Shown: piece after piece, positions 62,830 through 64,000 of the stretch
How positions within the stretch are numbered: the stretch's first letter is position 1
Layout of the letters: the number at the start of each line of letters is the position of its first letter
NCBI GenBank assembly: GCA_037137375.1
Contig: JBAXKJ010000005.1
Location: forward strand, 124,001-188,000
DNA from: CAINVV01 sp037137375
GTDB taxonomy: Bacteria; Bacteroidota; Bacteroidia; Bacteroidales; Prolixibacteraceae
Direction of reading: 5' to 3'
Length of the DNA stretch: 64,000 nucleotides
Program-made: the position numbers and the translations under genes
Notes under the pieces: generated by a model
Database searches by the model: none
Told to the model about the DNA's origin: nothing
The model's input: only the letters and a program-made list of their open reading frames with translations

Positions 62830-64000
62830 ATGACAAAGAAATTCTTCCTGCTTGCTATTATTGCTTTTGCCGCAGTAACTGTTGCTGTATCGCAAACTCC
62901 TGATAAAAAATCACTTACACATGCTGTCTATGATTCCTGGAAAGAATTGGCTAAGCCTTCATTATCAGTCAACGGACAATGGGTAAACTTTGAAATTAAT
63001 CCCCAAAAAGGGGACGGTTTTCTCCATCTCCAGAATTTTAAGACCGGAAAAAGAGATTCGGTCGCACGTGGGCAAGAGGCAGTCTTTAGCAACTCTTCAG
63101 ACTTAATGGTCTTTAAAATCAGACAACCTGAAAAATTACTGAGAAAACTAAAGTTGGCAAAGACGAAGAAGGAAGATTTACCAAAGGACTCTCTTGGCAT
63201 CTGGTACCTGGCTGCCGATTCAGTGTCACGGATTCCGAATCTCAAGACCTTCCAGGTTCCTAAAGAAGGAGGATCCTGGATAGCCTATCTGCAAGACAAA
63301 CCAAAAGACACCACAAAATTGAGGGCTTCCAGAGATACCTCCAAAATTAAGTCCCTGGCAGAACCAAAGAAAGATAAAAAGGTTAAAAAAGGAGCCTTTA
63401 ATGATGTAGAAATAGCACGGCTTGTCATTACCAATCCTCTGACCGGCGCAAAATTCACTTTCGAAAATGTCACAGAAGCTTCATTTTCGAAAAACGGAGC
63501 CTTATGTGCCTTCATCACACTGAAAAAGGATACTGTGGATTCGACTTCCGTCAGGATCTTTGACACTAGAAGTCTGCAGTCTAAAAAAATATTCGAAAAT
63601 ATTGGTCTTGCAAAGAAAGTCCTTCCGGATGATGCGGGGAACCAGGTTGCTTACCTGTTCACAAAGGATACGGCCAAGATTAAACGTTTCAGTCTGAATC
63701 TCTGGAACAATAAACAGCCGTTGTCAAGAGTGGTTGCAGATACTTCAACGGTAGGAATGATCCGGAAATGGGAGGTAACTGAGAATGGCAGATTAAGTTT
63801 TTCTGAGGATGGCAGTAAACTCTATTTCGGTACGGCTCCAAAAATACTTGCGCAGCCAAAAGACACTCTGCTCGACGAGGAAAAATCCCGATTGGATATA
63901 TGGAACTGGCAAGATGGACGACTGCAATCGCAGCAGTTGAAAGAGCTTGAAAATGACCTCAAGCAAAGCTATCAGGCCGTTTACAGAATTCCTGATAACA
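62830..64000 (+). CDS. S9-family (prolyl oligopeptidase-like) peptidase, N-terminal part
   Basis: This gene runs off the end of the window; 390 codons are seen. A signal peptide (MTKKFFLLAIIAFAAVTVAV, cleaved after VSQ) is followed by beta-propeller-like repeats: AVYDSWKELAKPSLSVNGQW, NPQKGDGFLHLQNF, DSLGIWYLAADS and RLSFSEDGSKLYFG. Bacteroidota S9 peptidases with this start are about 900-1000 residues long with the catalytic alpha/beta hydrolase domain at the C-terminus, which is outside the window. A peptidase role is therefore inferred. Confidence 0.75.
   Translation, partial: MTKKFFLLAIIAFAAVTVAVSQTPDKKSLTHAVYDSWKELAKPSLSVNGQWVNFEINPQKGDGFLHLQNFKTGKRDSVARGQEAVFSNSSDLMVFKIRQPEKLLRKLKLAKTKKEDLPKDSLGIWYLAADSVSRIPNLKTFQVPKEGGSWIAYLQDKPKDTTKLRASRDTSKIKSLAEPKKDKKVKKGAFNDVEIARLVITNPLTGAKFTFENVTEASFSKNGALCAFITLKKDTVDSTSVRIFDTRSLQSKKIFENIGLAKKVLPDDAGNQVAYLFTKDTAKIKRFSLNLWNNKQPLSRVVADTSTVGMIRKWEVTENGRLSFSEDGSKLYFGTAPKILAQPKDTLLDEEKSRLDIWNWQDGRLQSQQLKELENDLKQSYQAVYRIPDN

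Overview
The window is chromosomal DNA of a member of the Bacteroidota, probably a fermentative, anaerobe-type marine or sediment lineage near Bacteroidales/Marinilabiliales. The evidence is type IX secretion C-terminal domains, FISUMP, DUF1800/DUF1501 and OMP_b-brl_3 proteins, promoter elements of the Bacteroidota type TAnnTTTG, little Shine-Dalgarno use, and several GTG/TTG starts. Metabolism points to anaerobic growth: an electron-bifurcating type [FeFe] hydrogenase (hydB-hydA-hydC, 1-3887), tryptophanase (4018-5400), a YqhD-type alcohol dehydrogenase, an AraD-like protein, FeoAB ferrous iron uptake with its small Cys-rich partner and an MFS exporter, and an H+-pyrophosphatase.

From 17.75 kb the character changes. 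A tRNA-Arg(ACG) gene is followed by its terminator, and that terminator plus its flank (about 65 bp) recurs at 29.67 kb behind a tRNA 3'-end-like remnant. Between the copies lies a roughly 12-kb accessory segment: an in-frame HicA-HicB toxin-antitoxin fusion, a 1701-residue protein (Ser/Thr kinase, ATPase, helical repeats, GAF, class III adenylate cyclase), a lipoxygenase homologue with a broken iron site 3 bp upstream of that giant, a divergently transcribed lipoxygenase with all five iron ligands, and two envelope proteins of unknown role. I infer an oxylipin-linked signalling module; this is the best candidate for an undescribed system.

From 30 to 40 kb there are small membrane proteins; an AmmeMemoRadiSam operon (Memo-AMMECR1 fusion, membrane spermidine-synthase-like protein, radical SAM enzyme) whose members carry export signals or membrane segments; and phosphoenolpyruvate carboxylase paired with a beta carbonic anhydrase. 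From 40 to 64 kb there is a FISUMP lipoprotein with four FN3-like repeats, a membrane-anchored beta-lactamase-fold hydrolase, T9SS cargo, an acyl-CoA synthetase, GalM, a hybrid histidine kinase with a frameshifted N-terminus, a secreted isochorismatase-fold protein, an ICMT-type methyltransferase, a secreted five-bladed-propeller glycosidase, a B12/radical SAM protein, a small AraC regulator, a phosphatase/glycosyltransferase pair, a DUF1800/DUF1501 pair, and the start of an S9 peptidase.

Short tandem repeats sit directly 5' of genes at several places: ten heptamers at 8905 and ten at 44072, octamers at 14149 and 17571, and a 23-mer array at 7909 that ends in a hairpin. All functions are read from sequence motifs by eye; no database search was run.
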